From positions 114,083,900 through 114,147,899 of the forward strand of contig OY757025.1 of assembly GCA_963580285.1 (NCBI GenBank): DNA of 64,000 nt, written 5' to 3'. Positions 32,559 through 43,566 of this stretch are shown here, piece after piece; the first letter of the stretch is position 1, and the number at the start of each line of letters is the position of its first letter. The DNA comes from Lucinisca nassula. Its lineage: Eukaryota > Mollusca > Bivalvia > Lucinida > Lucinidae. Both the position numbers and the translations under genes were made by a program. Under the pieces are notes generated by a model, which saw only the letters and a program-made list of their open reading frames with translations, was not told the DNA's origin and did no database searches.

Positions 32559-32750
32559 TAAATATTATTTATTTATTTATTTATTTGTAAATTTATCAAT
32601 CAATTAATTGATTTATTCCATCTGTAGGAAGAACTCGGGATCTGCATGATAATATGTGACGAAAAGCTGTAAAACTTAGGAAAGAAAGAATGAAATGAAT
32701 GAATGAATGAATGAATGAATGAATGAATGAATGAATGAATGAATGAATGC
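32505..32750. repeat. (TTTA)n and (GAAT)n microsatellites
   Basis: TTTA units at 32505-32590 with a small interruption, and GAAT units at 32694-32749. Confidence 0.95.
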
Positions 32751-32978
32751 GTGATTTTCCTTAATTCTTGGTAATGCATGGTATCATGTCTAAAATATAA
32801 AATAAGATCGAATGATTGACTGTGAGACAGACAGGCGCACAGACGAACGGAAAGAAGAAAGGACGGATGAAAGAAGACTCTAAGTTGTATAAAAAGGCTG
32901 AATATAATACGTAGAAAAACTACAATTGGCTACCATTATGTAGAATTTAAATTAAAAGGCATTGAGAAAAAAATATAA

Positions 32979-33470
32979 TTAGATGTTTGGCGTGATAGCT
33001 CAGTGGTTAGTACTCTTGCCCATGATGCTAGAGGCCCCCGGTTCGATCCCCGGAAGCGTGGGTTATTTCGGTGTCCGAACACGCTCCATTGGTATTTGCA
33101 GGGATGAATGCCAAAAAGTGCGCCGTCCTTCGGATCGGGACGTTAACTGGAGGCCCCTGTGCCATCTCTTGTGCAGGCTAACCCATTCAGTACCAGCAAC
33201 CCCTAAACGGGTACCTTGGCAAACAGTGCAGGCCCAGATCAGACGCCACAGAATGCGGCGTCTGATCAGAACCTACACTGTTTGCGAAAATTTAAGCCAT
33301 TTCCCGAATCAATTTTGAAGAAAACACAACCTGACACCCCTAAATTTCGAAATGGACTCCTGCCATATATAAGGTGGGAGATTCCATTTGGTACAAAAAG
33401 GGGTTAACGACCCCTACCGTAATTACATGATTACTGTGTAGGCTTTCAATCCTGCAAACCTGGTGTGTAT
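32979..33470 (+). repeat. tRNA-derived SINE, family D, interrupted by a hairpin MITE
   Basis: The head 'gtgatagctcagtggttagt' (box A) and 'ggttcgatcccc' (box B) is tRNA-like. The body includes 'cggatcgggacgttaactgg'. A family-2 MITE (33182-33408) splits it, and the SINE resumes at 'accgtaattacatgattact'. An unsplit minus-strand relative of the 3' part lies at about 57800-57930. Confidence 0.8.
33182..33408. mobile_element. Family-2 hairpin MITE nested in a SINE
   Basis: Ends 'taacccattcagtacc' and 'ggtacaaaaaggggtta'. The hairpin 'aaacagtgcaggcccagatc' and its partner lie at 33217-33286. Confidence 0.8.
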
Positions 33471-33710
33471 GTAATGTACACCTGCGAGTGATGGTCAAAT
33501 GTGACCGATTGCAGTTTTGGTAGAAAGAAAGAAAAAGAAAGAAAGACAGTTTTATTGCAATCATTTTTAGTAGGCCTTCGCAGAGCCGAAATTTGTTTGC
33601 CGCTTTGCCCGGCAGGCGGACTTATCATATGAAGAACATCATTAATTGACATATTGGCTCATTAACAATTTGTTGACCCAAAGTTGCAGACATGAATTCA
33701 AAAACTTTAA

Positions 33711-34040
33711 CATAATGAAAACACACCTATACAAACACATTGTAAATTTAACCGCCGAAAAAGGAAAAATTTAAGATGAAAAATTGTGATATTTTTCTAA
33801 TTTTCAAAATATAAATTGTGCGTACATGAGTACCCACAATCTATATTTTAGAGTAGAATTAAGAAAAATAAGGTTACCCCTAAAAACCCCAGTTTTACTG
33901 TAAAAAGTGTGTTTAAAAGGGGGTAAAACTTATTTTTTTTTCTCATTTCTTCTCTAAACTAGAACAGATTGTGGGTATTCGTTACAACCAGTTCTAACGA
34001 GTACACGCAGTCTACATTTTGAGCAGAAATAAGAAAATAA
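33711..34040. mobile_element. Family-1 MITE, degraded
   Basis: Left end 'cataatgaaaacacacctat', the 'gatgaaaaattgtgatattt' block, a shortened palindrome around 33815-33840 and a second half palindrome at 33965-34015. The right terminus is lost. Confidence 0.65.
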
Positions 34041-34417
34041 CCAAATTTATCATCCTAAACTGTTCTCTTTTTTTCGGTTTAATCTGCAAAAGAAATTTCA
34101 GCCTTTTGGGAGAAAGAAAAGGCTAAAAATCAAAACTGAAAAAAAGAAAGAAAAGGCTGAAAATCAAAACTGAAAGAAAAGCAGAATAACAAATGAAATA
34201 AATGCTGCACACCACAAATATCAGCAATTACTAAAAGAAAATGAAAAATCTAAGGCTATGACAATTTCAGAATTAAAAGAAAAAATAAGATTCTTGGGAT
34301 TGTAACAAAATTAAGAATACGCGAAAAAATGATTTCACTGATTAAGGACACCTTGAAAGAGAACCAATACGAGTCCCGCAATAAACAAAGTTTATGGTCA
34401 GGCGACCGAATATCTTA

Positions 34418-34647
34418 ACCCATCAATGGCAAAGGAATCCATCCAGATATAAAAAGTTTATAGTGGTCCATTTCCAATGTTTGGAGTGTTAAAACGATTT
34501 CTTTTCTTTGTCAAAAGTTTCACAAAAATATGTAGTATAAGCAACCAGTGAAGACCTTGATCAGACACCAATTTCTGTGGTGCATTATATCGTTTACACT
34601 GCTTGCGAATGCCTCCCAAAAGGGACGCTTGGCATATATGGGTCAAA
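34418..34647. mobile_element. Family-2 hairpin MITE, diverged
   Basis: Ends 'taacccatcaatgg' and 'catatatgggtca', with a weakened hairpin at 34545-34610. Confidence 0.65.
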
Positions 34648-34794
34648 ACTTGTTAGTTAAATAGCTTACAGCTAAAAAGACAGTAGACGACTCACGTCAT
34701 AAAATATCACTAATAGGGATAACATTCTTATGTTAGATTATAGACTATTTTTCAGGATTAGCCTGATGGTAATTTGGGACGTTTTCCTAATTCT

Positions 34795-35049
34795 TTTCAA
34801 AGAGTACATTGTGGGCACTCGTAATCCACCAATAACGATTTTTCTTTTCAGATAAAAATCGTGATATTTTTCATATTTGTGATCAAAATATACATTGTGG
34901 GTAAGCGTTAGAACTGCCTCGGCAAGGCGGTTCAAACGAGTACCCACAATCTGTTTTGAAGCAGAAATAAGAAAAATAATGTATACCCTGTAAACCCCAG
35001 TTTTACTATATTATTGTGGTAAAAATTATATAAGCATGATTGCGTGATG
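34795..35049. mobile_element. Family-1 MITE
   Basis: Palindrome 'attgtgggtaagcgttagaa' with a nearly perfect partner at 34930-34952, then 'ccccagttttactatat' and the end 'attgcgtgatg'. The left terminus is replaced by a diverged stretch. Confidence 0.7.
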
Positions 35050-35199
35050 TGTGCCCATTTTAACCCTGATCCTGCAGAACACGACAGCACCAACATTTAC
35101 AAACAGTGCATGTCCCGATATATCTGATCAGGATCTACAATGTTTACTAGTACACATATTCGATCGGTTTAAGCTCTGCAAGCACGCTCTGTATGGACA

Positions 35200-35310
35200 G
35201 GCTTAGACCCTCTAAGCGGTTTACCGGTACTCGTGTGCGGTTGGTTTCAGCTCTGCATGGAAGACTCATGCAGCCCATCTATTTCTTCAAGTTCTGTTGG
35301 GCGGGGCCCA
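35200..35310 (-). repeat. Family B SINE fragment, minus strand
   Basis: 'ggacaggcttagaccctcta' to 'catctatttcttcaagttct' matches the 5' half of the family B body in reverse. Confidence 0.75.
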
Positions 35311-35606
35311 ATTGTGCTGTGATTCTTCTATAAAATGCTAAAGGAATACGTGCAGACACAGACTAGACAATATAGCAGTCCGCTCAAAGTCTACACGAAT
35401 GATGAAAATACTAGGTGGTTGAATCGGCCGCTGATGATTGTTTGAATATTGAGATAATAATAATTATCATATAATAACCAATAATTGCTCTTCTTAACTT
35501 CTGACCTGAGCTTATGACACCTTTTCATGTTCGACTCATCTGAGCATGAAATTAATAGTGTTTATAAATGCTAAAGTTTTGTATGGGCTGAAGTTGTCTA
35601 TCCTCC

Positions 35607-35762
35607 CATTACGAAAACACCCCTATTCATATATTATTGATATTTTTCAACTTTTTTGATAAAAGATTGATACTTTTCACACATCTACTCAAAACATAGA
35701 TTGTGGGAATTCAATAGAACTGCTTCATTGAGGCAGTTCCAATGAGTACTATACCCGTAATC

Positions 35763-35815
<53 letters not shown>

Positions 35816-35932
35816 CGGGGGGTGGGTGTGCGCAGAATAAGAAAACTAATGTATACCCCTGTAAACCCAAGTTTTACTATCTAAAAGTGGGGTTTAATGG
35901 GGTCAAAATTACAAAGGGGTGTTTTCGTAATG
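35607..35932. mobile_element. Family-1 MITE with a (TG)n expansion
   Basis: Complete ends ('cattacgaaaacacccctat', 'ggggtgttttcgtaatg'). The palindrome at 35697-35763 is diverged, and the right shoulder is occupied by a TG run at 35766-35813 in place of the usual 'tatattttagagcagaa'. Confidence 0.8.
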
Positions 35933-36099
35933 CTAAACAATGTTGAAATGTTGAAATTGTTGGTATCTTGACATTTAGTAGCGGGATAAATTACATGCCC
36001 AGTTGAGTAATGCAAAAATACGTTTCAATATCACGACCCACGATTTGGGTAAATGCATGTATTTTGCGCCCTGAAATGAAGTTTGTCACTAAATTGAAC

Positions 36100-36223
36100 C
36101 ATAGGGGCTTGAATCATGAAAAAAAAACGAAAAAAAAATGGTACTATATTAGAGACACGTCTCTAATATAATACCAAAAAAAAAACTTTTTTTTTTCATT
36201 TTTTTTATGAATCAAGCCCCTAT
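36100..36223. repeat. Large imperfect palindrome
   Basis: Arms start 'ataggggcttgaatcat' and end 'atgaatcaagcccctat', with A/T homopolymers and 'ggtactatattagagac' / 'gtctctaatataatacc' towards the centre. Confidence 0.85.
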
Positions 36224-36280
36224 TATTAAACCGAAGGCAAGGCACCCCTGAACATTAACGAACAAATAATCGGTTGGTGG

Positions 36281-36370
36281 TTCTCTCTATCTCCTACCTG
36301 TCCAGCGTAGGATTAAATCCTATAATTATAGGATTATATCCTACGCTGGACAGGTAGAAGATAGAGAGAA
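36281..36370. repeat. 90-bp near-perfect palindrome
   Basis: 'ttctctctatctcctacctg' pairs with 'caggtagaagatagagagaa', and 'tccagcgtaggat' with 'atcctacgctgga', around an AT centre at about 36325. Confidence 0.9.
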
Positions 36371-36565
36371 TCCGATAACTGCGAAAGTGACTCTAAGGGA
36401 AATAACTTCATTTTTTTTTGCCAGCAGCTTATTGCGGCTTAATGCATATTTGTCTCCCATACTTATCTGACGAAGATTGTTCCAGATGGGGATTTCTTCT
36501 AACAATGGCGAAAGGTTGTGAGATTTTGAAGGAAACAACAACATTATTGCCGATTTTCAACGTGT

Positions 36566-36740
36566 TAGAATCGAAAAAGATCAGCTGTAGTCTGTGATTT
36601 GTTCAGTATTAAATCACAGTTTGTCGGTCAGTTGTAAGTAGACAAATCACGCACGCTACGCGCTCGTGATTTGATCTACTTCACAACTGACCTCCAAACT
36701 GTGATTTATTACTCAACAAATCACAGCTAGAGCTGATCTA
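36566..36740. repeat. Third large palindrome
   Basis: 'agatcagctgtagtctgtga' and 'aaatcacagtttg..gtcagttg' pair with 'caactgacctccaaactgtg' and 'tcacagctagagctgatct' around 'acgcacgctacgcgctcgtg'. Confidence 0.8.
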
Positions 36741-37101
36741 TTTCATAAATGATCCCCATTATGCCAATGAACGGGCGCAATGATTTACCCTCAGTAGTCC
36801 GAACTACCATAATTTCGTAAAATAAAGAATATGGTCATAAGGTCGGTCCCCGCCCATCGGACTTGAAGAAATAGATGGGCGCGCTCGTGATTTGATCTAC
36901 TTCACAACTGACCTCCAAACTGTGATTTATTACTCAACAAATCACAGCTAGAGCTGATCTATTTCATAAATGATCCCCATTATGCCAATGAACGGGCGCA
37001 ATGATTTACCCTCAGTAGTCCGAACTACCATAATTTCGTAAAATAAAGAATATGGTCATAAGGTCGGTCCCCGCCCATCGGACTTGAAGAAATAGATGGG
37101 C
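36660..37101. repeat. Perfect tandem duplication, 221-bp period
   Basis: 36660-36880 is repeated without visible change at 36881-37101. Each unit starts in the right arm of the third palindrome ('gcgctcgtgatttgatct') and ends in the SINE start ('gaagaaatagatgggc'), so it arose after the SINE landed and is very recent. An assembly artefact should be excluded. Confidence 0.92.
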
Positions 37102-37544
37102 CGAATGATGCTTCCACGCAGAGCTGACACCGACCCGCACACGATTACTGGTAAACCGCTTAGAGGATCTAGGCCTGCCGAGGTAAAGCGGTGCCAGCCG
37201 GCCCGTCCATGCTTATGTCATTTTATCTCAATGTCGGGTAAAAGGTCCGACAAAATTGGAAGCAACTTCTCCAAAATGACCTTTACAATGTTGACGGGGA
37301 CGTTAAACATCAAATCAAACAAGCAAACAATATAGTCCTAAAGGCATTCGAATTATTAAAGTTTGACTATGTTCAGGGTAATGTACGAGGTTTTTCTTGC
37401 TTTGCCTTGTAAAAGGTATGTTGAATGTAGAATCGACTCAATAAGGCGATTCTAATGAGTGCACACAGCACACCTTTATTTGTATTATCCCAATTACGTT
37501 TCCAGATCGGCGGCGCCATAAAGGTTTGAACTACTTCAACCATA

Positions 37545-37764
37545 TATGACAATACAATCTTCCACCTTATAAGTTTGAAGTGATCCATTTCTAAGAATAG
37601 GGGTGTCAGCTTTGTTATGTTTGGGCTAAGTTTTACAAAAAAAAAAGTATGTACTTTGAGCAAACATTGTAGACCCAGATCTGATGCCGCGTTCTGCGGC
37701 GTCTGATCTGGGTCAACACTGTATGCTTATGTCCCACAGAACGGACGCTAGGCGTACATGGGTT
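37545..37764. mobile_element. Family-2 hairpin MITE (copy 2 of the duplication)
   Basis: 'tatgacaatacaatcttcca' to 'gtacatgggtta', with the hairpin at 37668-37720. This copy keeps the uninterrupted left end that the 346-bp MITE split in copy 1. Confidence 0.75.
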
Positions 37765-37969
37765 AAGGTTTTCAAGCTATTAACCTTTCACTATACTTTC
37801 AAAGTCACCGAAAATCTGCTTTACTTTGCTATTACATTAAAAAAAAAACACGCGTAACCGCGCATACACATTAGAGTGCTTTCAGTCATTCTCAGGTTTC
37901 TTGCATTCTTATCTTTTGTGAAAAGACACATATTTCTTTTTAAATCATTTTCATACCTGACGAGACGTG

Positions 37970-37976
37970 CATAAAG
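37970..37976 (+). promoter_or_regulatory. Possible TATA-like box of the C4-like gene copy 2
   Basis: CATAAAG lies about 60 bp before the ATG at 38035. In copy 1 the same motif (about 18205) is about 920 bp from the ATG because of the 853-bp transposon. Weak evidence: position and conservation only. Confidence 0.3.
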
Positions 37977-38034
37977 AGCCCACATCAGTTGTTGCATCCA
38001 AACAATATACAGTTACTGTTATATTAACTGTAAG

Positions 38035-41000
38035 ATGGAGAAAGCCTGGCGAACCTTATGTCTTCTTTTCTGTATGCAGTTTCTATTTGATACAGTGACC
38101 GCTGAACAACAGGATGGTTCTTCGTTGAAGGACCTAACAAAAGAGGTAGGGAAATGTTCATTACGATAACATATCCATGTGGCATGTCTTTCATGTCTCC
38201 AAACTTGTTATTTTTCTGAATTTTCTTATCTACATTCTAAACATAGGTTGTGGGTGCTCATTACCCAATACCAAGGCAGAAGGCATTCTAACGAAAACCC
38301 CTATGAACCCCACTTTTTTCTTTATAATGTGGGGTTTACGTTGGTGATGTCTCGACTATTTATCATGTTTTATCTTGCAGAAATCGTGATATGGTTTAAA
38401 AAAAAAACCTTGTTATAGATGTAGTATTGTTAGTGTTGTTGCTATTATTATCATCATTATTCATGATTATTATTATTATTATTATTATAATTATTATTAC
38501 TTTATTATCACCACTCATTAAATGGGTTTTATAATCAGCTGATCGACAATCACCGTGCATACAGAATTGTTCAAAACCGGAGATCGAAGACAGTCCAAGG
38601 TATACGCCAATTCATTTATTCCTAAAACGTTTTCAAAACACGTCTTTTACTATTAAATGCAATCCAGAAATGAACTGTTCCATTTGATTTTTCGCTAGGT
38701 ACATCTACAGCGCTTATGACATGAACAGCTTTGTTTACGATAAGTTCTTGCACATCAGATAACGAAAACCTGCAACTAACCATGGGTTAGAAAGTCTTAT
38801 CCTACCCAGGTTATCCTACACTGGGATATGATAAGAATAGAAACTTTTCACGTGTTTGATGTGCACTATTCGAATTGGACGTCACGTATGACGTACAGTG
38901 ACGTCAAAAAAGCTGCATAACCGTTATCAAAATATGGCGGACGTCGACAATCCAAGTGACTGCTTTAAAGAAAAAAATCTGCATTCAGGCATGAAAGGTA
39001 TGCAAGAAAAAGAATCATACATGGATGTGAAGGGTAGATAGAAAAATCTGTGCCCAGGAATCACCGTCCCGAACATCACTCGGCAAACCTCGTGATGCCG
39101 GACAGTGATCCTTGGGACGGATTTTTCTATCCACCCCTCACGCCTATGTAAGATTACTGAGAATTAATCATAGCGCCAGGTCAAGGGAGACATAATGAGG
39201 GCAATTTATTTTATTTAAATGCCATATACAAAGGACCCGCGTTTTAACGACAGTATTTGTTCCCTATTATTGTGCCTTTATGATAGAATGAATTTACCGT
39301 TATAAAGAATCCCAGTTAGGATTATGATAGGTTATAAAAAGGTCTTTTCCACATCATAACTCCAAGAAGACATTTGTTAGAACCGCCTCTAGAGCAGAAA
39401 TAAGCAAAATAAGGTATACCCTCGGAAACCCCAGTTTTACTACATAAAAGTGGGGTTCAAGGGGGTCAAAATTATTTTCGTGATGACATTCCAAAACGGT
39501 GCAATGCAATCACAATCTAGTCACATGATATGGCACTTTGTGTCATACATTTTCTTGTTCTTATTTCTGCTCAAAATATGAATGGTGAGTGCATGTTAGA
39601 ATGCCTCATCGAGGCAGTTCTAACGAGCACTCACACTCTTTACGAGCGTATTTAGAGCAGAAATAAGAAAAATAAGAATCCGACCGCACACTAGTACTGA
39701 TAAACCGCTTAGAGGATCTAAGCTCGCCCAGGCAATGCGGTGGGGGTCGGACCATCCATGCTTATAAACTCTATGGTTTCATTGAGCAACAGGGCTTGAG
39801 GTGTAATTTCATCTCAGTGTCGGGTAAAAGGCCCGCAAAATTGGAAGCAACGTCTCCGAAATGACCTGTAAAGTGTTTACTGGGACGTTAAACATCAAAT
39901 CAAACAACAAAAAATGATCCAGCGCATTACAAAACCTACAATAAGACCGGCGCGACCAGCAGAGACTCAAATCAACCCGCGCACCCATCCACTATGACAA
40001 GATTTTTTGATTATGGCTCTTTATAGATATAAGCCTATAGAAGGTACATATGATCAATGAAGATTCTGACCAGACTTCGCGAATGCGCAAGCTGATTAAG
40101 GCGTAACTATACCTAGTCTTCGCTGGTCGCTCATGAATTCTTGTATATTTTGTCATGCGCGGGCTAAAAACCTGTTATCTGGAAATATGGGAACAGTACC
40201 ATGGGAATCTAGAGAGAGTTCATATCAGCCATGGTAAACGAGCCATCGGTGTTGGAGTAAGTTATACGTTCACAGTTAGGGGTGCCGTTTTACTATTTAT
40301 TCCATACTTATAGATATCCATAATCCGAATTATGGATATCTATAAATAAGCCGAATAATGGATATCCACAATTCGAATTATAGGTATCCATAAATCGAAT
40401 AATTGATATCCATAATCCGATTTATGGATATCCTTAATTTAGATTGAACTATGGATATCCATAATTCGAATTATACAGATGTCACTTATTCAATTAATGG
40501 ATATCCATAAATAATTATTGATATCTATAAATAGGGAATAAATAGTAAAAGGCGCCCCATATACAGTAGCCTAGGTTTTGACTTTGAGGTGTCTTTTAAC
40601 TTACCTCATATCCTGCTGTTCACGACAACCCATATCTTTGCAAAAAGTGTAGATCCAGATTCTGAAGACTCCATCTAATGAATATGTAGGAATAAATTAC
40701 ATCAGTAATCTGATTGGTTCAAAGACAAAAATGGGTGTGGCTAAATTGAAAGGGCTAACTATGTAAATGTCTTTCTTATTCTTTCAGCTGCGAGCTAAAC
40801 TTTTTGGTCAAAGAGGTCTGGAAGATAAGAGTTCACGGGGTCTCCAATATGAAAGAGCAGAAATAAGAAAAATAAGAATCCGACCGCACACTAGTACTGA
40901 TACTTGGAGATTTTGTATAATTTTTTAGACAAGATCGAGAGATTTAGTTGTGACAAAACAACAGTGGCTGTAGTGGAAACGCTAATGGATCTGACTAGCA

Positions 41001-41662
41001 ACATGAGGACGATGAAAAAAGATATCATTGACCTAATGACAAAGATGAAAGACAATCACGGCCTGCACGTTTCTGGGCGCTTCCAAAGAGATACTGCAAT
41101 GGAAAAAGCTGTTGGAACGACATATGTTCGTTGGGGAAAAGAACATTGTCCTGATAACAGCTCGGAGGAGGTATACTCTGGTTACGCGGGAGGGTCATCT
41201 TACAATCACGAAGGCGGTGCGGCGTCAATGGTGTGTTTACCAAAAGATCCAATTTGGGAACGTTATGATGACTCACATACAAGTGGCGCTTTTATGTATG
41301 GCTCTAGAGTAGGTAATGTTCCGGAACAAATCCTTTTGGGAAAGAGCGTCCGTGACAAGAATTTACCATGTGTTCTTTGCAGCGTTCAAAGAAGCTCTAC
41401 AATCATGATTCCAGGCAGAAGTGAGTGTTATTCTGGTTGGAGAAAGGAGTATTGGGGCTATCTTATGAGCGGCCGTTTCGACAACAAGAGGGCGTCGAAT
41501 TATTATTGCATCGATGCATACACAGAAGGAGTTACAGAAGATGTTGGAAATGATAAAGGTTATCTTCTATACTTCGTTGAGGTTCGCTGTGGATCACTTC
41601 CGTGTTCACCGTACGTTAACGGGCGGGAACTTACTTGCGTTGTTTGTACTAAGTTACCATGA
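38035..41662 (+). pseudogene. Short-chain collagen C4-like gene, copy 2, frame broken in exon 2
   Basis: Exon 1 (38035-38145) keeps the signal peptide with a few changes, and the GTAGGG donor and TTCTTTCAG acceptor (exon 2 from 40788) are intact. Exon 2 carries a net 41-bp insertion around 40854-40902 that shifts the frame and gives a stop at 40926-40928, so the product would be about 83 aa and lack the whole cysteine-rich domain. Downstream of the insertion the old frame stays open for 252 codons (40904-41662), with 11 substitutions relative to copy 1, so inactivation is recent. The insertion also places a stop (40898-40900) just before that frame, preventing simple read-in. All ten domain cysteines remain. 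Rescue by alternative splicing cannot be excluded from sequence. Confidence 0.85.
40854..40902 (+). other. Templated insertion copied from the gene's own intron
   Basis: This 49-bp stretch is identical to 39654-39702, 1,200 bp upstream in intron 1 of the same copy. The copy 1 intron equivalent (22543-22591) differs at one base (ccgaccA versus ccgaccG), and the insert carries the copy 2 base. It replaces about eight bases of the original exon. Confidence 0.9.
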
Positions 41663-41739
41663 GTAGCGTGTATTTTCCTTACCCACTAGCCTATTCAAAT
41701 ATATTGCAAATTTTACCATCAAAAATTGAAAATGTTCAG

Positions 41740-42090
41740 ATTATAAAATACTTATATTTTTCATATTTCTGCTAAAAACATAGATGGTAGGAACTCGTTA
41801 GTACCGCCACAAATGAAAACCCCAAATCCCCGGGTCAAGCCCGCCATTCTCCCCATGCGGGATAACATTTGCAAGTGCATCACGAAAACACGCCTGTGTA
41901 ATTTTGACCCCCTTAAACTGGGCCCCACTTTTATATATAGTAAAACTGGGATTAAAAGGGGTAAATATTATTTTTCTTATTTCTGTTCAAAAACATAGAT
42001 TGTGAGTACTCGTTAGAGAATCGCCTCCAGTTCTAGCGAGTACCCACAATCTATATTTTGAGCAGAAATAAGAAAAATATCATATTTTGT
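41740..42090. mobile_element. Family-1 MITE (copy 2 partner of 24600-24960)
   Basis: Same structure as the copy 1 element, including the half palindrome, 'catcacgaaaacacgcctgt' start at 41878 and the palindrome at 42000-42050. Confidence 0.7.
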
Positions 42091-42354
42091 TTCTGAACTT
42101 TTTTATATTTTTGGTTGTAAATTTTTCATTGTATTTGAATGCCTGGTTTCGTATTGACAACCTATTTAAAATTAAGCTGAAGCATGACGAAACTAACAGG
42201 GAACCATGTTCGACCAGACAACATCGGCAGTAATGGTAGTCGTGACTTCATCCCCGCGCGTGCGCTCTCCATGACGCCAAACCGGCGCCTATACTACTAA
42301 CATCGGCGCACTGTGATCCGAGTTTTCATTGTATGCATGAGCCTTCTATCGTTT

Positions 42355-42634
42355 CATTACGAAAACACGCCTATACAAATACATTGTATCGATTATCGCC
42401 AAAAAATGAAAATATTTTAAGGTGAAAAACTGTGATATTTGTCTTATTTCTGCTCAAAATATAGATTATGGGTACTCGTTAGAACCGCCCCGATGAGGCG
42501 GTTCTAACGAGTACCCACAATCTATATTTTAGAGCAGAAATAAGATAATTATGGTTTACCCCTGCAAATCCCAGTTATACTGTGTAAAACTGGGGTTCGA
42601 GGGGTCAAAATTATATAGGCGTGTTTTCGTGATG
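42355..42634. mobile_element. Family-1 hairpin MITE, complete (copy 2 partner of 25216)
   Basis: Both ends intact and central palindrome perfect around CGATGAGG (42465-42535). Confidence 0.88.
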
Positions 42635-43566
42635 ACAGGTTACCAAAAGCGAGATAACCGTCATCTCCGACCAGACTAGATAGATGCACATACTTGTAAC
42701 CCTTGTCGATCCCTGGCCCATTTATGTTTTGATATGGCATACATTTAAGAAATGAATGAAATTTTTCATTGACGGGTCACGAGCTAAGTAAATGAACACC
42801 CTCGAATGTAATTTTTCATAATTTTTCACGAGCTTAGTAAATGAACACCCTCGATGTTATTATTTGTCTACGCCCATAGGCGTAGATATTATAGACGTTG
42901 ACTTTAACGCGGAAGAATGGCCATAACTTACCCAAAATGCAGGTCGACCATCATATTTAAAATGCAACAAGAATAAGCTTTCACAAGAAAAAAAGCGGCC
43001 GATAACAAGTATAAGCTATCATACGAAGAAGAGGTCCACGGGCAGAGCTCTTTCATAGAATTGCTATCACATTTGTAGAAGACCATTTTTGCTGTCATAT
43101 TTCTACTGGCTAATACAAAAGATACATCTACAAACTCTCGACCACGACGGACAACTGTCTATCCTGCAAGCACCCCAGGAGATTTCGAATCAGGGGAGCT
43201 AAAAAACCTACCTGGCCATCAGCAAACTGTTGGGGTTAATCTTCAGTTAGTCTGATATAATATGTAGGAAAGTTGTCTACTTAACTTCTCCAACAGTTTT
43301 CAAACATTCCCTTTTATACGGTGTTACAAACATATTGAAGTTGCATATGTGCCTTTTTCAAGATGAAACAAAAAATGACAAATTACAGCATTTACAACTT
43401 TGACATTACGGACATTATACTTCAGTCGGCAGTATCCTTGGTACAGACTGGCAATTTGATTATTGCCAAAGACAGTTGATTGTATAAAACACACTCTAGA
43501 TATTTACATTTAGTATAAGCGTAGACCTAGCTTTTTGTAAAAGCTATACTTGTACTATGGTCACGA

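Larger units (their letters stand above)
37045..43155. repeat. Segmental duplication, copy 2
   Basis: Same-orientation paralogue of 16922-29535, shorter because it lacks four blocks of copy 1. It has gained a 41-bp net insertion in exon 2 and a small insertion near 39193. Other repeats follow the shared order: family B SINE, family-2 MITE, family-3 foldback, AT foldback, family-1 MITEs. Confidence 0.92.
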
